A stretch of 62,012 bases of DNA from Methanobacteriota archaeon (lineage in GTDB: Archaea > Thermoplasmatota > Thermoplasmata > UBA10834), in the NCBI GenBank assembly GCA_020347565.1, contig CP070732.1, positions 1,405,130 through 1,467,141 of the forward strand, read 5' to 3'. A program made the translations under genes and the position numbers. Below are positions 16,028 through 25,124 of the stretch, piece by piece. Below the pieces are notes generated by a model. That model was not told where the DNA came from. It saw only the letters and a list, made by a program, of their open reading frames with translations, and searched no databases. The stretch's first letter is position 1, and the number at the start of each line of letters is the position of its first letter.

Positions 16028-16065
16028 CGGGCCGGCGAATGTGATTGGAAAAGGGAGGAATTGGA

Positions 16066-17178
16066 ATGACTGAGGGAGCAATAATCGCACTACTAATCCT
16101 CATGATTATCGTGATCTTCGCGGTACTCATGAACGCGATCAAGATCATCAAGCCCTACGAGCAGGGCATATACATGAGCCTCGGTAGGTTCATGCGCGTG
16201 CTCGACTCCGGCCTGAGCATCGTCCGGCCGCTGATAAACGAGGTCGTCAAGATAGACCTCCGTACCCAGGTGCTCGACGTGCCGAGGCAGGAGGTCATCA
16301 CGAAGGACAACTCGCCGACCAACGTCGACGCGATCATATACATCAAGGTGATCGACCCGAAGAAGGCGTACTTCGAGGTCACGAGCTACCGCACGGCGAC
16401 GATATACCTGGCCCAGACGACGCTCAGGTCCATAATCGGCGACATGGAGCTCGACGAGATACTGTCCAACAGGGAGAAGATCAACCTGCACCTGAGGGAC
16501 GTCCTCGACGAGGCGACGGACAAGTGGGGCGTCAAGGTAGAGGCCGTCGAGATAAGGGAGGTCGACCCCGCAGGCAAGGTCAAGGACGCGATGGAGGAGC
16601 AGACCTCCGCCGAGAGGCTCAGGAGGGCGGCAATCCTCCGGGCAGACGGCCAGAAGCGCGCAGCGATCCTGAACGCCGAGGGGGACAAGCAGTCGAGGAT
16701 CCTCCAGGCCGAGGGCCTCCGACAGTCGAAGATACTCGAGGCCGAGGGGCAGAGGCTCGCCATCATACTCGAGGCCCAGGGAGAGGCCCAGAAGCTGAGG
16801 GTGCTGGCGGTCGGCGCGAGCCCGCTCGACTCGAAGGCGCTGACGGTGTTGTCCCTCGACACCATGAAGTCCATCGGCGATGGCCAGGCGACGAAGATCA
16901 TATTCCCGTTCGAGCTCACGAGGCTCATAGAGGGCGCGTCGGAGTACCTTGGCGTGGGGAGGCTCACGCCCCAGCGGGATGTCACCAGGCTCGACGACAT
17001 CGAGGCCGCCGTGGGCAAGGCCGACGAGGTTCTGGGCCCGATCCCGAAGCCGGAGGAGCTGCGGAAGGAGATGAAGTCCCTCGAGGAGGTCATGGCGAAG
17101 GAGAAGCTCGAGGCGGAGAAGATCGCCGAGATCGCCAAGAAGGACAGGCTCGGCGGGTCCAAGTCCAGCGAGGAGTAG
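16066..17178 (+). CDS. Stomatin-like SPFH/band-7 protein
   Basis: A 370-residue protein: one N-terminal membrane helix, an SPFH domain (about 25-175, IIKPYEQGIYMSLGRF, LDVPRQEVITKDN, SYRTATIYLAQTTLRSIIGD), then a long Ala/Glu/Gln heptad-rich coiled coil (about 180-250) and a C-terminal charged region. ATG 16066 has GGGAGG 7 nt upstream. With NfeD it forms the widespread membrane scaffold pair. The coiled coil produces long spurious open frames on both strands. Confidence 0.9.
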   Translation: MTEGAIIALLILMIIVIFAVLMNAIKIIKPYEQGIYMSLGRFMRVLDSGLSIVRPLINEVVKIDLRTQVLDVPRQEVITKDNSPTNVDAIIYIKVIDPKKAYFEVTSYRTATIYLAQTTLRSIIGDMELDEILSNREKINLHLRDVLDEATDKWGVKVEAVEIREVDPAGKVKDAMEEQTSAERLRRAAILRADGQKRAAILNAEGDKQSRILQAEGLRQSKILEAEGQRLAIILEAQGEAQKLRVLAVGASPLDSKALTVLSLDTMKSIGDGQATKIIFPFELTRLIEGASEYLGVGRLTPQRDVTRLDDIEAAVGKADEVLGPIPKPEELRKEMKSLEEVMAKEKLEAEKIAEIAKKDRLGGSKSSEE

Positions 17179-17262
17179 TCTCCGCATTCGGCGCCCGCCG
17201 GACGAAACCCCTTACACCCTCGTTCTTTTCGTTCTCTCAGCGAGCACAGGCAACGGCGGCTG

Positions 17263-18543
17263 TCACGCCGAGATGAGCTTCGCGCCGGCCTCGGCCGCCT
17301 TCCTCACCAGCGAGTCCTCGTCGACGCTCACGACCGCGCCTCCGCGGAGCACGAACCTTCCGTCGACGATCGTGTCCCTTACGCCGCCCGAGGCGCCGGC
17401 GTAGACCAGGTTCGCCACGGCGTTCGTCGGGGTCGTGGGCGTCATGCCGGGGCGCGTGCAATCCACGATGACGATGTCCGCCCTCTTGCCGGGCTCCAAG
17501 GAGCCGATCTCGTGGTGCGCGCCGAGGCCGTGCGCCGCGTCAATCGTGGCGAGGTCCAGGGCCTTCTGCGCAGGCAGCACGGCCGCGTCCCATCTGTAGG
17601 CCTTCTGCTGGAGCGCCGCGAATTTCATCTCGAGGAACATGTCGAGGGAGTTGTTGGACGAGCAGCCGTCGGTCCCGAGGCACACCGTAACACCGTTCTC
17701 GAACATCTCCGGCAGGGGTGACACCCCTCCGCTGGCGAGCTTCATGTTGGACGTAGGACAGTGCGCGGCCGACACGCCGTTCCGTGAGAGCTCTCGCACC
17801 TCGTTGAGCGTCAGCCACACGCAGTGGGCCGCCACGTCCCCCCTGGAGAGGAAGCCTATCCTGGAGAGGTGTTCCACGGGCCTCGCGCCCGTCTTCCTCT
17901 TGTAGTCGTACACCTCGCCCCTGGTCTCGGACAGGTGGTAGTGGCAGAAAGTCCCGCTCTTCCTCGCGAGGTCCTTCGCGGCGAGGAGCGTGTCATCGGA
18001 GCACACGTAGACGCCCTGGGGGGCTACCACCGGCTTGACGAGCGCCCTCCCGCGGTTCTCGCGTATGAACCTCTCGCAGTTGCGCAAGGGGCTGCCCTCC
18101 TGCGTCGTGAGGTCGTCGTCCACGACGGCCCAGCCGAGGTACGCCCTGAGTCCAACCCTCTCAACGCTCCTGAGGATCGCGTCCTCGGAGTAGTACAGGT
18201 CGAGGAACGTGGTGGTTCCCGAGCGGGCCATTTCGAGGCATCCGAGGGCGGCGCCGAGCTCGATGTCCTCGTCCGTCCTCGTCGCGTCGATGGCGAACGT
18301 GCGCTTGAGGAACTCCTCCAGCGGGAGGTCGTCCACCGCGCTCCGCATCAGCGCCATCGAGACGTGGGTGTGGCAGTTTATGAGGCCAGGCATGACGATG
18401 CACCCGGAGGCGTCGACGACGTCCTCGGCGCGGTCCGCGTGCTCGCCCACGCTGGCGATCTCGCCGTCCTCGACGAGCACGTCCCCCTCGAGGACCTCCC
18501 GCCTGTCGTTCTGTGTCACGATGAGCCCGTTGCGGATGGCCAA
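17263..18543 (-). CDS. Amidohydrolase, probable 5'-deoxyadenosine / S-adenosylhomocysteine deaminase
   Basis: About 426 residues from TTG 18543, the length of archaeal DadD/MtaD deaminases. Metal-site motifs are present: PGLINCHTHVSMALMR, HYHLSETRGEV, VAAHCVWLTLNEV, HCPTSNMKLASGG, and CLGTDGCSSNNSLDMF. Most likely deaminates 5'-deoxyadenosine, methylthioadenosine or SAH. The TTG is chosen over ATG 18594 because the family starts about there (AIRNGLIV) and GGAGGAAGAG lies just upstream. Divergent from an MBL gene. Confidence 0.82.
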   Translation of the reverse strand: MAIRNGLIVTQNDRREVLEGDVLVEDGEIASVGEHADRAEDVVDASGCIVMPGLINCHTHVSMALMRSAVDDLPLEEFLKRTFAIDATRTDEDIELGAALGCLEMARSGTTTFLDLYYSEDAILRSVERVGLRAYLGWAVVDDDLTTQEGSPLRNCERFIRENRGRALVKPVVAPQGVYVCSDDTLLAAKDLARKSGTFCHYHLSETRGEVYDYKRKTGARPVEHLSRIGFLSRGDVAAHCVWLTLNEVRELSRNGVSAAHCPTSNMKLASGGVSPLPEMFENGVTVCLGTDGCSSNNSLDMFLEMKFAALQQKAYRWDAAVLPAQKALDLATIDAAHGLGAHHEIGSLEPGKRADIVIVDCTRPGMTPTTPTNAVANLVYAGASGGVRDTIVDGRFVLRGGAVVSVDEDSLVRKAAEAGAKLISA

Positions 18544-18610
18544 CCTCAGAACTCTTCCTCCTGGGCGTGAAAGGGTAATAAGGGAATCAGGCATTAAGGT
18601 TTGGCGACCC

Positions 18611-19423
18611 ATGGTCAAGATAACGTTCCTGGGCACCGGCGGAGGGCGCTTCGCCACCATATACCAGGCCCGCGCCACTGGCGGCATATACATAGAGGAC
18701 GTGAAGAACATACACGTCGACCCCGGCCCTGGAGCGCTCGTCAGGATGCGCTCCGTCGGGCTGGACCCGATGAGGACGCACGCGATCGTCATATCCCACT
18801 GCCACCCGGACCACTACCTCGACGCGGAGATACTCGTCGAGGCGATGACCGAAGGCGGGACCAGGAGACAGGGCGTGCTCGTTGGCAGCAGGAGCGTCAT
18901 CGAAGGCGACGGCGAGTACGGACCCGCGATTTCCAAGTACCACCTGTCGCAGCCGAAGAGCGTCAAGGTGATGACGCCCTCGTCGAAGGCGACTATCAGG
19001 CCGCTGGAGGTCGTGGCGACGCCGTCCGCCCACAGTGACACGAGCTCGGTCGGCTTCCGCATACAGACATCTGCGGGGCCCGTGTCGTACGTGTCCGACA
19101 CCCAGCTCGTGGAGTCGGTCATAAAGGCCCACAGGCGCCCAAGGCTGATGATTGCCTGCGTCACGCGCCCGCTCGGACAGCGGATACCCCATCACCTCAG
19201 CACGGAAGATGCGGGTTACCTGATAGAAAAGGCGAAGCCGGAGATGGCGGTCATAACGCACTTCGGCATGCGAGTGGTTCAGGAGAACCCCGAGACACAG
19301 GCCAAGTGGATCGAGGACCGCTCAGGCGTCAGGACCGTCGCCGCCAGGGACTTCATGATGGTCGATATGAAGAAGGACGATATCGTCGTGTCCGACAGGA
19401 TGCACAGCGCCGTTCCAGGCTGA
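18611..19423 (+). CDS. Metallo-beta-lactamase-fold hydrolase
   Basis: A 270-residue protein starting MVKITFLGTGGGRFATIYQ. Metal-binding motifs: ISHCHPDHYLDAE, then TPSAHSDTSSVGF, SYVSDTQLVES, and THFGMRVVQENP at the end. It belongs to the tRNase-Z-like / MBL hydrolase group of unknown substrate in archaea. It shares a 67-bp divergent promoter region with the deaminase gene. Confidence 0.82.
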   Translation: MVKITFLGTGGGRFATIYQARATGGIYIEDVKNIHVDPGPGALVRMRSVGLDPMRTHAIVISHCHPDHYLDAEILVEAMTEGGTRRQGVLVGSRSVIEGDGEYGPAISKYHLSQPKSVKVMTPSSKATIRPLEVVATPSAHSDTSSVGFRIQTSAGPVSYVSDTQLVESVIKAHRRPRLMIACVTRPLGQRIPHHLSTEDAGYLIEKAKPEMAVITHFGMRVVQENPETQAKWIEDRSGVRTVAARDFMMVDMKKDDIVVSDRMHSAVPG

Positions 19424-19573
19424 TTACTCGGCGGTGATCCGGCGTCGCGCGTACGGCATCCGGCCGTCTATGCCGTCCTCGTTAAGTGCGGCGTACATCC
19501 TGCACTCGTCACAGGCGCTTATCATCCCACGGAATAATCTGCAATCTCTCTCGGAGCACATACGCGGTCCCAT
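19424..19573 (-). CDS. Very small cysteine-rich protein
   Basis: A 49-residue protein from ATG 19573: CSERDC and CDEC supply four cysteines for one metal site, followed by a basic end (RMPYARRRITAE). CTTTATTA (19602-19609) lies about 30 nt upstream, as for the leaderless genes around it. The stop abuts the stop of the convergent MBL gene. Not recognised; the promoter and four-Cys pattern support a real gene. Confidence 0.5.
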   Translation of the reverse strand: MGPRMCSERDCRLFRGMISACDECRMYAALNEDGIDGRMPYARRRITAE

Positions 19574-19689
19574 CCCGACTGATACCGGATGGTCGTGCCT
19601 CGTAATAAAGCCTACTTGCGCGTGCGCGCGCGAAGGTGGGCGAGTCGCGGGAAAAACCATATCATGTCCGCCGCGGATAGCCCCGTCCG

Positions 19690-20049
19690 ATGTCCGGAGG
19701 CACGCTGAGCGCGGGGGACCTCGCCGCGATCGGAGAGCACACGCGGCGTCACGGGATGACGCTCGCGCTCGTGCGCACGAGCGAGGCCCCTCAGCAGCTC
19801 GGGAGCATGCTCGATGCGGTCTCGGACGCATGCGGTCTCCCGCTCGTGAGGACGATCTTCTCCCCGCTATCGGATTTCGGATTCGCCGAATTCAATTCGG
19901 ACGGGAAGATGCTCGTCATGCTGTTTATCGGAGGCCCCGGTACGGAACTCGTAAGCGTCTCGGAGACGGACGGAGCCTCCCTCCAGCACCTCGAGGACAC
20001 AGTGTCCTCGTCGAACATTCAGTCGTCAACGATAAGGGACGGCCTCTGA
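19690..20049 (+). CDS. Hypothetical protein
   Basis: A 119-residue protein with alternating hydrophobic strands and helices (MTLALVRTSEAPQQLGSMLD, MLVMLFIGGPGTELVSVSE), no membrane segments and no metal motif. Possibly a small profilin/roadblock-like alpha/beta domain, but I cannot assign it. CCATATCAT about 35 nt upstream of ATG 19690 is a possible TATA box. Confidence 0.5.
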   Translation: MSGGTLSAGDLAAIGEHTRRHGMTLALVRTSEAPQQLGSMLDAVSDACGLPLVRTIFSPLSDFGFAEFNSDGKMLVMLFIGGPGTELVSVSETDGASLQHLEDTVSSSNIQSSTIRDGL

Positions 20050-20137
20050 GCGCACGCGCGTACGCCTAGCGGACGCGGCGCCACGCCGCAGGCGTGTAGC
20101 CTGGAAAGGCTCTTATAGACCCTCGAGACTCGCCCGG

Positions 20138-20235
20138 ATTGGTGTCCGAGGTCGGCATCTCAACTTCCCTCCTGATCAAAGGCTTTTGACAATCCCCACA
20201 AAGCCGACCAAGAGGCACCATTCCCCGTCCCCATT
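20138..20235 (+). ncRNA. Candidate structured small RNA with exposed CCCTCCTG loop
   Basis: A TATA-like CTTATAG (20112-20118) is followed about 25 nt later by a foldable segment. Stem TGGTG (20140-20144)/CACCA (20216-20220) continues through an internal loop into GGTCGGC (20150-20156)/GCCGACC (20203-20209). Inside lies a small hairpin TCAAA (20176-20180)/TTTGA (20185-20189). The single-stranded stretch before that hairpin contains CCCTCCTG, complementary to ribosome-binding sites. A pyrimidine-rich run follows. All three stems are exact. Alternatively this is the leader of a 30-residue minus-strand frame whose AGGAGG and ATG lie in the same structure. Confidence 0.4.
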
Positions 20236-20334
20236 TCTCCTTCACCGCGCGCGCGCGCACGCTCGTGCGCGTTGCGCTCAGGCCGCGATGCAATCGCCTC
20301 ATTTAATATGCCCGGCAATCATCACGTGGCGGAA

Positions 20335-21663
20335 ATGCGCTCGTTGGAACGGGAAGTGCTGAGAAGGATCAAGCCGACGCAGAGCGAGGACAGGAAGGCT
20401 GAGCAGACAGTGGGCGAACTGTTTGGCCTGGTCGAGGAGGCGGCGCGCGACGTCGACGCCTCCATCGAGCCCAGACTCGTCGGCTCCGTTGCCAAGGACA
20501 CGCACCTGAAGGACCCCGACCTCGATATATTCATGCTCTTCCCGGAGAACACGACGGTCGACGAGCTGAGGGACAAGGGGCTGGAGATCGGCAGGCGCGT
20601 GCTCGGAGGGGAGGAGCACTACGCCCAACACCCTTACGTCAGGGGCGAACACAATGGATTTGTCGTGGACCTGGTGCCGTGCTTCCTCGTCCGAGACCCA
20701 GCAAGGAAGATGAGCGCCGTCGACAGGACGCCGTTTCATACGGAGTTCATCAAGGCCAACCTCGCCCCCTCCAAGCGGGATGACGTGAGGCTTCTGAAGC
20801 AGTTCATGAAGGGCATCGGATGTTACGGCGCTGAGGCGAAGGTCCAGGGGTTCTCGGGATACCTCTGCGAGCTCCTCACGATGCGCTTCGACGACTTCGG
20901 AGGCGTGCTCGAGGTCGCCTCGCGGTGGAGGCGAGGCGAGAAGCTCGCGCTCCCCGACCATCCAGGGAAGGAGTTCGCGGAGCCGCTGACGTTCGTCGAC
21001 CCGGTCGACAGCAGCCGCAACGTTGCCTCGGCCGTGTCGATCGAGGCCCTGGAGACGTTCACAGTCGCCTCGCGCGCATACCTCGAGGAGCCGAGCCTCA
21101 GCTTCTTCTATCCGAAGGCGGTCCGTAGCTGGAGCGCGGACAGGATTACGGCCGAGGCGGGCGCGCGGATCGACGGCCTGGTCGCCGTGTCCTTCCGGAA
21201 GCCAGACCTCATAGACGACGTGCTGTATCCTCAGCTCAGGAAGTCCCTCTCGTCCATGACCGCCCTGCTCAGGAGGAACGACTTCGTCGTCACGAAGACG
21301 ACCGTCGACGTCGGACGGGACGTGTGCATCCTGATCGAGGTGGAGTCCATGGAGCTCTCCGAATCGCGCGTTCATCGCGGCCCTCCTTCAGGGTCGCCGA
21401 ACGCGCACGAGTTCCTCGCGAAGTGGGGCGAGGCGGGGCTCTCGGCGCCGTACGAGGAGAGCGGCAGGTGGTATGTCATCGTCGAGAGGGAGCACAGGAG
21501 GGCCGACGGGCTGCTGCGCGAGGAGCTGCCGTCGCTGTCGCTGGGCAAGGACTTGATGAAGGTACTGACGATCGAGGTGTCGTCCGGGCGGGAGAGTCTC
21601 GTGGGCAGACATGCGAGGGCGTTGACGAAGCACCTGGACGAGAGGATGCCGTGGGAGCGGTAG
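20335..21663 (+). CDS. cca: CCA-adding enzyme (archaeal class I tRNA nucleotidyltransferase)
   Basis: A 442-residue protein of the archaeal class. The nucleotidyltransferase core shows RLVGSVAKDTHLKDPDLDIF, with GS and D.D for metal binding, and FVVDLVPCF. Next comes KRDDVRLLKQFMKGIGCYGA and QGFSGYLCELL. The tail domain runs to residue 442. It repairs or adds the 3' CCA of tRNAs, needed for tRNA-Leu here, which lacks an encoded CCA. ATG 20335 is preferred to ATG 20308 because ATTTAATA (20301-20308) would place leaderless transcription there. Confidence 0.95.
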   Translation: MRSLEREVLRRIKPTQSEDRKAEQTVGELFGLVEEAARDVDASIEPRLVGSVAKDTHLKDPDLDIFMLFPENTTVDELRDKGLEIGRRVLGGEEHYAQHPYVRGEHNGFVVDLVPCFLVRDPARKMSAVDRTPFHTEFIKANLAPSKRDDVRLLKQFMKGIGCYGAEAKVQGFSGYLCELLTMRFDDFGGVLEVASRWRRGEKLALPDHPGKEFAEPLTFVDPVDSSRNVASAVSIEALETFTVASRAYLEEPSLSFFYPKAVRSWSADRITAEAGARIDGLVAVSFRKPDLIDDVLYPQLRKSLSSMTALLRRNDFVVTKTTVDVGRDVCILIEVESMELSESRVHRGPPSGSPNAHEFLAKWGEAGLSAPYEESGRWYVIVEREHRRADGLLREELPSLSLGKDLMKVLTIEVSSGRESLVGRHARALTKHLDERMPWER

Positions 21664-21681
21664 GACCGCCTGCATCAACCA

Positions 21682-22443
21682 TCAGGTGATCGGCAGGCCG
21701 ACCACAGGCATGAAAGTGATCTCGTTTCCCTTCCGGTCTTCGGCGTGTATGAAGAACATCAGCTCACCCTCAATGCCCTCCAAGTCTTCCTCTGTCAGCT
21801 CGTAACCGTACCTGCTGACGCGCTCCTCCTCCATCGTCTCGTAGGCGCCTTCCGTGCGGCCGACGGAGATCTCGACCGACGACAGGGCGCCGTTGTCCGA
21901 CACGCGCGCCGTGATGTTCACCGTGAGGTTCGCGCCCGCCGCCGCTATCTTAGCGTCATCCGGGGACCACCTGTAGGCGCCGATAGTGCCGTTGTAGTAG
22001 TATTCGAAGGCCGTGACCGAGCCCGTGTCCAGGTCCGTCACCCACACGACGACGTCCTCGACCTCGGGGTTTGCGTGGTCTGAGAAGGGGTAGTTGAATG
22101 TCAGGACCCACACCGCGAGGAATGTGAGGAAGAACCACGCCACGTTGCCGGCCCAGTTCTTCTTCTGGAACTCCTCCGTCTTGACCTTCATGAACTGGTA
22201 GAAGTATCTCAGTGAGTAGAGCCCGACGAAGACCAGGAGGAACGAGATTCCTATGAGCTTGCTGGATAGGTTAGAGAGCACTGCGGCCACGATGCCGAAG
22301 AGGGCCGCGTAGCCGACGGTCATCAGGACAGTCTTCGTATCCCTGAGCTCCCTTCTGAGGAATTCCTCCTCGTCGAACTCGGGGGGTTTGAACTCGTATT
22401 CCTCCTCCTTTCGCTTCTTGTCCTTCTTCCTCTTCTTGGCCAT
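21682..22443 (-). CDS. Membrane protein with basic/acidic N-terminus and extracytoplasmic domain
   Basis: A 253-residue protein starting MAKKRKKDKKRKEEE. There are three hydrophobic segments (about 40-58, 62-82, 108-125), then a soluble domain of about 125 residues rich in beta strands (VWVTDLDTGSVTAFEYYYNG, NLTVNITARVSDNGALSSV), probably an Ig-like fold outside the cell. TTAAATA at about 22470-22476 fits leaderless ATG 22443. Family not recognised. Confidence 0.7.
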   Translation of the reverse strand: MAKKRKKDKKRKEEEYEFKPPEFDEEEFLRRELRDTKTVLMTVGYAALFGIVAAVLSNLSSKLIGISFLLVFVGLYSLRYFYQFMKVKTEEFQKKNWAGNVAWFFLTFLAVWVLTFNYPFSDHANPEVEDVVVWVTDLDTGSVTAFEYYYNGTIGAYRWSPDDAKIAAAGANLTVNITARVSDNGALSSVEISVGRTEGAYETMEEERVSRYGYELTEEDLEGIEGELMFFIHAEDRKGNEITFMPVVGLPIT

Positions 22444-22579
22444 TGCGACTCCTCGGAAGAGCAAGGCCTATTTAATACCTTTTGGTCCTGGCCAGTATTT
22501 GGATTCGTTCGCTCCCGCGCCGCCGACAGGCACGACGGCGCGGTCGCCAGAGCCCATTTTCGGGTACCTCCAATCAATA

Positions 22580-22587
22580 CGCTTATA
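22580..22587 (+). promoter_or_regulatory. TATA box of radA
   Basis: CTTATATC sits about 43-50 nt before ATG 22630; the resulting leader carries AGGTGAG (about 22616-22622) as ribosome-binding site. An exact hairpin, CGCGCCG (22516-22522)/CGGCGCG (22536-22542), lies upstream between the divergent genes. Confidence 0.5.
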
Positions 22588-22629
22588 TCGTGTATGACTG
22601 GTTTGGACTCGAACAGGTGAGACGCTCAG

Positions 22630-24090
22630 ATGTCAGAGGAGGCGATTTCGAAGCTGCCAGGTGTCGGCCCTGCAATCCTGGAGAAGCTGAAGGAGGCAGG
22701 ATACAACGACATAATGATGATCGCCGTCGACTCGCCGAGGAACTTGGCGGAGCTCGCGGAGATAGGCGAGGCGACCGCAGCGAAGATCATTGCTGCGGCG
22801 AAGAAGGTCGCGGACGTCGGCGGCTTCGAGACGGGCGACGCGGTGCTGGAGCGGAGGAAGAACATATCGAAGCTGTCCTCGGGCTCCAAGTCACTCGATG
22901 AGCTGATGGGCGGAGGATTCGAGAGTCAGGCCATAACCGAGTTCTTCGGCGAGTACGGCTCGGGCAAATGCGTGTCACCGGGGACGGAGATACTCTACTT
23001 CAAGGACGGTGACCGATGCGTCGAGGAGATCTCGAGGATGTACTCCCGCCTCGGAAGGGGCATGGCCGTCCCGTTCGACGCCGGCCACGTCGTACCGCTC
23101 AGCGGCGTGATGGTGCCGAGCCTTTCCCAGGGCATGCTGAGGGAAGCGTCGGCAGCCGCGATATATCGCGAGCGTGTGAGGCTGATGTTCGATGTGGCCA
23201 CGGCCGACGGACGGAGCCTCGAGCTCACAGGGCCGCACAGGCTGCTCGTCATGAGGGGTTCGGAGATCTCCTGGATGCCCACATGGGAGCTGCGTGCGGG
23301 CGACCTCATCGCGGTACCGTCATCGGCGGACTGTTACGGTTGCGCCTCGGGGGCGGCTGACGAGAGGATATCCTGGGACGAGGTCGTGTCGGTGAGGCCA
23401 TACACTCACGACGATTTCGTGTACGACCTCGTGGTCCCGGGTACGCATTCGTTCGTGGGCGGTAACTTGCCGACGGTGCTCCACAACACCCAGATATGCC
23501 ATCAGCTCGCGGTCAACTGCGCGAAGCCGGTCGACGAAGGCGGCCTGGACGGCCACACGATAATGATCGATACCGAGCAGACCTTCAGGCCGGAGAGGAT
23601 CACGCAGATGTCCGAGGCGGCGGACATGGACCCGGACGGAGTGCTCAAGAAGATACACGTCGCCCGCGCGTTCAACAGTCATCACCAGATGCTGCTGCTC
23701 GAGAAGGCCTTCGAGGTCGCGAGGGAGATACCGGTTAGGTTGATGGTCGTCGACTCACTCACCGCTCACTTCAGGGCCGAGTATATCGGCCGTGGCGCAC
23801 TCGCGGAGCGCCAGCAGATGCTGAACAAGCACATGCACGACCTTCTGCGCTTCGGCGATGTGCAGAACGCCGTCATCGCCGTCACGAACCAGGTGGCCGC
23901 CAAGCCCGACGCGTTCTTCGGCGACCCCACAAGGCCCATAGGCGGTCATATAGTGGGCCACACGGCGACCTTCAGGTTATACCTGCGCAAGAGCAAGGGC
24001 GGCAAGAGAATAGCCCGCCTGATCGACTCGCCGAACCTGCCGGAGGCAGAGGCGGTCTTCCAAGTGGCCGAAGCGGGCATATTGGACTGA
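22630..24090 (+). CDS. radA: RadA recombinase precursor containing a mini-intein
   Basis: A 486-residue precursor. The extein (313 residues after splicing) is a normal archaeal RadA: N-terminal HhH domain ([17 protein letters not shown]), Walker A EYGSGK-T split by the intein, Walker [18 protein letters not shown], loop [20 protein letters not shown] and C-terminal [17 protein letters not shown]. RadA forms filaments on single-stranded DNA for recombination and repair. The intein starts right after the Walker A lysine (K113), so the precursor cannot bind ATP normally until spliced. Confidence 0.96.
   Translation: MSEEAISKLPGVGPAILEKLKEAGYNDIMMIAVDSPRNLAELAEIGEATAAKIIAAAKKVADVGGFETGDAVLERRKNISKLSSGSKSLDELMGGGFESQAITEFFGEYGSGKCVSPGTEILYFKDGDRCVEEISRMYSRLGRGMAVPFDAGHVVPLSGVMVPSLSQGMLREASAAAIYRERVRLMFDVATADGRSLELTGPHRLLVMRGSEISWMPTWELRAGDLIAVPSSADCYGCASGAADERISWDEVVSVRPYTHDDFVYDLVVPGTHSFVGGNLPTVLHNTQICHQLAVNCAKPVDEGGLDGHTIMIDTEQTFRPERITQMSEAADMDPDGVLKKIHVARAFNSHHQMLLLEKAFEVAREIPVRLMVVDSLTAHFRAEYIGRGALAERQQMLNKHMHDLLRFGDVQNAVIAVTNQVAAKPDAFFGDPTRPIGGHIVGHTATFRLYLRKSKGGKRIARLIDSPNLPEAEAVFQVAEAGILD
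22969..23487 (+). mobile_element. RadA mini-intein (173 residues, no homing endonuclease)
   Basis: Residues 114-286 of the precursor. Block A begins [14 protein letters not shown] with nucleophile Cys. Block B is LTGPHRLLV with the T..H pair. Blocks F and G are [18 protein letters not shown] and LPTVLHN, ending His-Asn, with Thr as the +1 residue. No LAGLIDADG motifs occur between B and F, so only the splicing domain is left. The insertion point GSGK/T is a known RadA/RecA intein site. Confidence 0.93.
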
Positions 24091-24129
24091 TGCCAAGGAT
24101 TATCATGTGCCCCCGCATCTTCCTGGGCC

Positions 24130-25116
24130 GTGAGGCTGCTGTTCGAGCTTTCGATGGAGTGCGAATCGCTTGCCCGGGCGGAGGCGCTCTCCGTGGGTCG
24201 GGCGCTCGGCACATGCGAGAGCGTGATGGATCCTCCGGGGCTGATGGTCGCGGAGGCGGAGGCGGACCCGCTCGCCATGGCCGATAGGGTGTCGCTCTGC
24301 CATTTCATCTCCGAACATCTGGGATCATGCGATGTCAGTGACATCGAGTCCCTCGCGGAGGAGCTGGATGTGGACGGCCCCGTTCGTGTGCATGCGACGA
24401 GGATAGGCACGTTTCACGTCGACACCGACCTCGAAGCTGTAAACCGCCGAATCGGCGAGATACTGGGGCGCAGTTCGGGCGTGGACATCCACAGCCCGGC
24501 GTCCGAGGTGAGGATCGTCTTCTCCGACAGGGCGCACTTCGGCAGGAGACTGGCCGCGGTCGATAGGGCTTCGTACGAAGCCAGGAAGACGAGGAACCTG
24601 CCGTTCGACTACCCGATATCGCTTCACCCGAAGTTCGCCAGATGCCTCGTCAATCTCACACGGGTGAACGCTGGCGATAGCCTGCTTGACCCGTTCTGCG
24701 GCACCGGAGCGATAGTTGCGGAGGCGTCGCTAGTCGGCGCGGAGGTTTTCGGCACAGACGTGTCCGAGAAGATGATAGCTGGCGCGCAGAGCAACCTTGC
24801 GAGCCTCGGATTGGAGGCGGACCTAAGAGTGTGCGACGTCGGAAGCATTCCGAGCGAGCTCTCGCGGATCGACCGGATCGCGACCGATCCACCATATGGC
24901 CGTTCGACGAGCACCCTCGGCGAGCCGATTCCCCGTCTACTGGAACGGGCGTTCGCGGCCTTTGGGGAGTTGTTGGACCGTGGAGGGAGGGTCGCGCTCG
25001 CACTCCACGACCGCTCGCTGTTGAGTGCTATCCCAGACTTCCGACTCGTCGAGCGTCATGAGCTCAGGGTGCATCGTTCGCTGACGCGCCATTTCCTCGT
25101 CGCTGAGAGGGTCTGA
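24130..25116 (+). CDS. tRNA (guanine-10-N2)-methyltransferase (Trm-G10/Trm11-like)
   Basis: A 328-residue protein from GTG 24130 with a TATA-like GGATTATC about 30 nt upstream. The N-terminal half is a THUMP-containing RNA-binding region (VRVHATRIGTFHVD and the following strand). The C-terminal half is a Rossmann methyltransferase: FARCLVNLTRV, DPFCGTGAIVAEASLVGAEV, the GTDVSEKMIAG acidic loop and catalytic TDPPYGRST. It modifies G10 of tRNAs using S-adenosylmethionine. Confidence 0.88.
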   Translation: MRLLFELSMECESLARAEALSVGRALGTCESVMDPPGLMVAEAEADPLAMADRVSLCHFISEHLGSCDVSDIESLAEELDVDGPVRVHATRIGTFHVDTDLEAVNRRIGEILGRSSGVDIHSPASEVRIVFSDRAHFGRRLAAVDRASYEARKTRNLPFDYPISLHPKFARCLVNLTRVNAGDSLLDPFCGTGAIVAEASLVGAEVFGTDVSEKMIAGAQSNLASLGLEADLRVCDVGSIPSELSRIDRIATDPPYGRSTSTLGEPIPRLLERAFAAFGELLDRGGRVALALHDRSLLSAIPDFRLVERHELRVHRSLTRHFLVAERV

Positions 25117-25124
25117 GCGGGCGT

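Noticed and set aside
16093..17187. Long antisense frames over the stomatin gene
   Set aside because: They arise from GC-rich coiled-coil codons; the stomatin frame explains the region fully and the antisense products are low-complexity Leu/Arg/Ser sequences.
20066..20302. Minus-strand small frame with CGDC and an AGGAGG-ATG
   Set aside because: Only one CxxC pair, a low-complexity end and no promoter; the nested stems favour an RNA on the plus strand, though a short leader peptide cannot be excluded.
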